This document shows positions 6,495 through 8,553 of a stretch of 8,553 nt of DNA, in pieces. The stretch's first letter is position 1. Each line of letters starts with the position of its first letter. The stretch lies in the NCBI GenBank assembly GCA_024762915.1, contig JANTGL010000108.1, positions 1 to 8,553 on the forward strand, read 5' to 3'. The DNA is from Bacteroidales bacterium (GTDB lineage Bacteria > Bacteroidota > Bacteroidia > Bacteroidales > JAADGE01). The notes beneath the pieces are model-generated. The model was not told where the DNA came from, made no database searches, and saw only the letters and a list, made by a program, of their open reading frames with translations. The translations under genes were made by a program, and so were the position numbers.

Positions 6495-6947
6495 TTAATT
6501 CTGTTCTTTCATTTTAAAACTGAAGTTATATTCAAGTGCTTTAACCGGTTCCTTCGGAATGTTAAAAAGTTGATCTTTGGTTATTCCGAATACGTTAGTA
6601 TATTTTAATAAAACTCTATCGGGTAATTTTTTAAAAACCATAGGTTTAAAATGTCTTTTAATACTGAATTTAAGAAACCCGCTTTCTTCTTTTAAAATTT
6701 TTAAATCCATTTGTTTCAGATGCATATAAAAAAATACAGGACTTTTTTTGCCTTCAAGAACTTGTTGCCTGGCATCTTCAATTATTTCGTCAACTAAATT
6801 AATGGCTTGTTTTAAAGCACTGTTTTTCGGTTCCCATCCGGGACTTTTTACTTCCGTATAATTTCCCTCTTCATCAACGGCATATTGAATTTCTTTTATA
6901 CCGTTCAGTAAATTCTCATCGTATTGCGGAACCTCTTCTTTTTTCAT
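6495..6947 (-). CDS. Conserved hypothetical protein of the DAR/flexirubin neighbourhood
   Basis: The protein has 150 residues from an ATG, with no signal peptide, membrane segment or metal-binding cluster. It is charged and mostly helical by appearance. Notable stretches are IQYAVDEEGNYTEV, SPGWEPKN (about 35-42), a helix with VDEIIEDARQQVLEGKKSP (about 52-70), then FFYMHLKQMDLKIL and FSIKRHFKPMVFKKL (about 94-108). The C-terminal region FGITKDQLFNIP resembles a small helix-turn segment. I recall similar proteins beside BtrH-like and ABC transporter genes in Bacteroidota but know no assigned function. It is the first gene of the block ending with the permease, and the BtrH-like gene follows after 30 bases in the same frame. 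A helper or binding protein for the acyltransferase is a guess from position only. Confidence 0.8.
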   Translation of the reverse strand: MKKEEVPQYDENLLNGIKEIQYAVDEEGNYTEVKSPGWEPKNSALKQAINLVDEIIEDARQQVLEGKKSPVFFYMHLKQMDLKILKEESGFLKFSIKRHFKPMVFKKLPDRVLLKYTNVFGITKDQLFNIPKEPVKALEYNFSFKMKEQN

Positions 6948-6966
6948 AATGACAAAAATAAGTCTG

Positions 6967-6974
6967 CAAATATA
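6967..6974 (-). promoter_or_regulatory. -7-like box before the four-gene block
   Basis: TATATTTG on the minus strand fits the Bacteroidota -7 consensus TAnnTTTG exactly and lies 20 bases before the ATG at 6947. At the expected -33 distance the sequence falls inside the terminator stem and has no good TTTG, so the promoter is only half supported. If real, its leader would be very short. Confidence 0.35.
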
Positions 6975-7001
6975 AAAAAAGGACTGCTTTTCACAGTCCT
7001 T
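6972..7001 (-). terminator. Intrinsic terminator of the FabH-like gene
   Basis: On the minus strand a perfect 8-bp stem, AAGGACTG (7001-6994) with CAGTCCTT (6986-6979), encloses the 7-base loop TGAAAAG. The run of T continues for five more bases past the stem, then ATA. It lies about 30 bases after the stop of the FabH-like gene. The other strand lacks a T tract, so the signal works in one direction. It separates that gene from the block that follows. Confidence 0.85.
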
Positions 7002-7033
7002 ATTAACAATATTATTTTTATTTTACCGTATTT

Positions 7034-8041
7034 TTAAAATCTTATTAAAGTCGAAGCCCATGTAAACCCGCTTCCGAATGCAGCCAGTGCAAATAATTGG
7101 CCTTCTTTAATACGTCCTTGTTCCCATAAATCACTTAATAATATCGGTAAAGTAGCAGCAGTCGTATTACCGTATTTTTGAATATTATTATATACTTTTT
7201 CATCAGGTAATCGTAAAAATTTTTGTACCATTTGAGAAATTCGCAAATTTGCCTGATGCGGTAAAAACATATCAATATCTTCCGTTGTCAAATTATTTGC
7301 AGCTAAGGCTTCCATCGTTACTTCAGGCATTCTCTTAATTGCATTTTTAAAAACAAGTTGACCGTCCATTTGAGGATGAATATTATCATGATTTAAATGC
7401 ATATTTTCATAAACAGATTTTCCTATTTTATTTGAGCCGGGTTCTCTAATACATAATACATCAGCAAATTCTCCCTGAGAATGAAGATGAGTCGATAAAA
7501 TTCCTTTACCTTCTTCATCAGTTGCTTCCAATATAGCAGCACCTCCTCCGTCTCCGAATAGAACACCCATTCCTCTGCCTCTTGTTGTTAAATCCAATGC
7601 AAGGTTTTGTGTTTCGGAACCGATTACCAAAATGCGTTTATACATTCCTGTTTTTATAAACTGATCGGCAACGGAAAGAGCATAAATAAAACCTGAACAT
7701 TGTGCACGAATGTCAATTGCCGGTTTTGTATCCATTTCTAACATATGTTGCAATAACACACCGCTTCCGGGGAAATAATAATCAGGACTTAATGTTGCAA
7801 ATACAATGGCATCTATATCTTTTGCTTTCAATTTTGCTCGTTCTAATGCTATTAATGATGCTTTATAAGCCATTATTGCCGTTGAACCTTTTTCCGGCGG
7901 ATCATAAAAACGACGTTCTTTAATTCCGGTTCTTTCTTGAATCCATTCATCAGAAGTATCCATTAACTTTTCCAAATCATGATTTGTTACAACTTTTTCG
8001 GGAACAAAATGCCCGATACCAATTATTTTAGAATGAAACAT
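7034..8041 (-). CDS. Beta-ketoacyl-ACP synthase III (FabH family)
   Basis: The protein has 335 residues, the normal size for the family, from an ATG. The N-terminal motif DEWIQERTGIKERR (31-44) is a hallmark of FabH-type enzymes. The catalytic triad is complete: Cys115 in AQCSGF, His262 in LPHQANLRI and Asn292 in KYGNTTAAT. The glycine-rich FGDGGGAA (about residues 163-170) and the C-terminal FGSGFTWAS are also present. The enzyme condenses an acyl-CoA (or another acyl thioester) with malonyl-ACP to start or extend an acyl chain in the cytosol. It could be the general fatty-acid FabH, but its place beside BtrH-like, ABC and dar genes suggests a paralogue that primes a dedicated pathway; the sequence alone does not decide. 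It has its own promoter-like element and a strong terminator, so it is probably transcribed alone. No fab symbol is given because of the paralogue question. Confidence 0.92.
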   Translation of the reverse strand: MFHSKIIGIGHFVPEKVVTNHDLEKLMDTSDEWIQERTGIKERRFYDPPEKGSTAIMAYKASLIALERAKLKAKDIDAIVFATLSPDYYFPGSGVLLQHMLEMDTKPAIDIRAQCSGFIYALSVADQFIKTGMYKRILVIGSETQNLALDLTTRGRGMGVLFGDGGGAAILEATDEEGKGILSTHLHSQGEFADVLCIREPGSNKIGKSVYENMHLNHDNIHPQMDGQLVFKNAIKRMPEVTMEALAANNLTTEDIDMFLPHQANLRISQMVQKFLRLPDEKVYNNIQKYGNTTAATLPILLSDLWEQGRIKEGQLFALAAFGSGFTWASTLIRF

Positions 8042-8075
8042 ATTTTGTATAATTTATTAGAATATTTATATCGGT

Positions 8076-8107
8076 CGAAAGTAAACATTTTTTTAATTAT
8101 CTCCAAA
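8076..8107 (-). promoter_or_regulatory. Promoter of the FabH-like gene
   Basis: On the minus strand, TTTG (8104-8107), exactly 20 bases, then TACTTTCG (8076-8083). The first box is perfect and the second is one base from TAnnTTTG, at the spacing known for Bacteroidota primary sigma factors. The expected transcription start is around 8069, leaving a leader of nearly 30 A/T-rich bases before the ATG at 8041. Confidence 0.6.
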
Positions 8108-8196
8108 TTCAGTGTTTTCGGTTATAAATAAATTCGACTTTAAAAATTAGTCGAAAAACAGATAAAAATCTATTTGAGATATATCAAAAAATATTA

Positions 8197-8228
8197 CTTG
8201 TCTGTTTCTGTAAAAATAATTATCTATG
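8197..8228 (+). promoter_or_regulatory. Candidate promoter of the right-edge lipoprotein gene
   Basis: CTTG (8197-8200), 20 bases, TATCTATG (8221-8228). Each box is one base away from the TTTG and TAnnTTTG consensus, and the spacing is correct. It would start transcription about 25 bases before the ATG at 8260, like the other leaders here. The leader next to the start is a run of A, which replaces a Shine-Dalgarno site in this phylum. Confidence 0.35.
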
Positions 8229-8259
8229 CACAAATTTTATAACCAAAAAAAAATTAATT

Positions 8260-8553
8260 ATGATTAAAAAGATTTTATTATTAAGTGCAGTCGTATTATT
8301 TTTTGCTGCTTGCGGAAATGATGAGAATAAATCTGTTACTCCTAATGATACAACAGAAATAAAAACTGCGGAACTGTCACTAACTGATTTTGACTCTCTT
8401 GCAGGAAATTATGTCGGAAAAGAAGTTATTGTTAAAGGTATTGTTGATCATGTGTGTAAACACGGCGGTAAAAAATTATTATTAGTTGACGGAGATAAAA
8501 ATCTTCATGTTTTTAATGATAATCGTTTTGATGAAGCATTATCGGGCAGCAAA
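8260..8553 (+). CDS. Small OB-fold-like lipoprotein, 3' end cut by window edge
   Basis: Partial gene: 98 codons are visible from an ATG, with no stop before the right edge. The N-terminus is a lipoprotein signal (MIKKILLLSAVVLFF then the lipobox FAAC), with lipidation expected at Cys18. The acidic residues right after it (GNDEN) resemble signals for surface export in Bacteroidota. After a Thr/Ser-rich linker to about residue 40, the segment YVGKEVIVKGIVDHVC, then CKHGGKKLLLVDGDKNLHVF (about 66-85), has the alternating strands of an OB-fold domain (tRNA_anti-like/bOB-like). The Cys-Lys-His-Gly-Gly-Lys turn looks like a family signature and could bind a metal or act in redox chemistry, but this is inference. 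It is transcribed away from the FabH-like gene with 218 bases between starts, so it is probably unrelated to the pathway. The missing C-terminal part could change the picture. Confidence 0.8.
   Translation, partial: MIKKILLLSAVVLFFAACGNDENKSVTPNDTTEIKTAELSLTDFDSLAGNYVGKEVIVKGIVDHVCKHGGKKLLLVDGDKNLHVFNDNRFDEALSGSK

Noticed and set aside
7702..7923. Open frame of 73 codons on the plus strand
   Set aside because: Antisense to the active-site region of the FabH-like gene, with no supporting start signal or motif.

Overview
The window is AT-rich DNA from a member of the Bacteroidota (Flavobacteriia/Bacteroidia-like). Supporting signs are promoter-like elements of the TTTG-N20-TAnnTTTG type, A-rich rather than Shine-Dalgarno leaders, two lipoproteins with type II signal peptides, and a dialkylresorcinol (DAR/flexirubin-type) gene set typical of that phylum. 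Nearly everything lies on the minus strand, so gene order reads from right to left. No rRNA, tRNA, CRISPR array, intact transposase or phage gene was seen.

Minus strand, right to left. A KAS III (FabH-like) gene (7034-8041) has its own promoter-like element and a strong intrinsic terminator, so it looks like a separate transcription unit. Next is a tight four-gene block: a 150-residue protein of unknown function (6495-6947), a BtrH-like acyltransferase (5451-6464), an ABC ATPase (4712-5446) and an ABC-2 permease (3454-4719). It ends in two tandem hairpin repeats. A gene-free, repeat-rich stretch follows (3006-3453), then a leucine-rich-repeat lipoprotein (2154-3005) that looks like an insertion. 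Then come DarA (flavodoxin-like, 1169-2077) and DarB (KAS III-like, 1103 to beyond the left edge). On the plus strand, a small OB-fold-like lipoprotein starts at 8260 and runs off the right edge.

How the genes may work together (inference from family knowledge): DarB condenses two activated acyl chains to a cyclohexanedione and DarA aromatises it to a dialkylresorcinol. The upstream FabH could supply starter or chain-initiation chemistry. The BtrH-like enzyme has a visible Cys-His-Asp arrangement and could pass an acyl group from a carrier protein to an acceptor, for example the ester bond of a flexirubin. The ABC transporter would move a product or intermediate across the inner membrane. No aryl-polyene genes, acyl carrier protein or ammonia-lyase are visible. 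The window therefore cannot show whether the product is free DAR or a full flexirubin; those genes could lie beyond the left edge. The system is a variant of a known pathway, and its least described parts are the 150-residue protein, the BtrH-like enzyme, the inserted LRR lipoprotein and the palindromic repeats.
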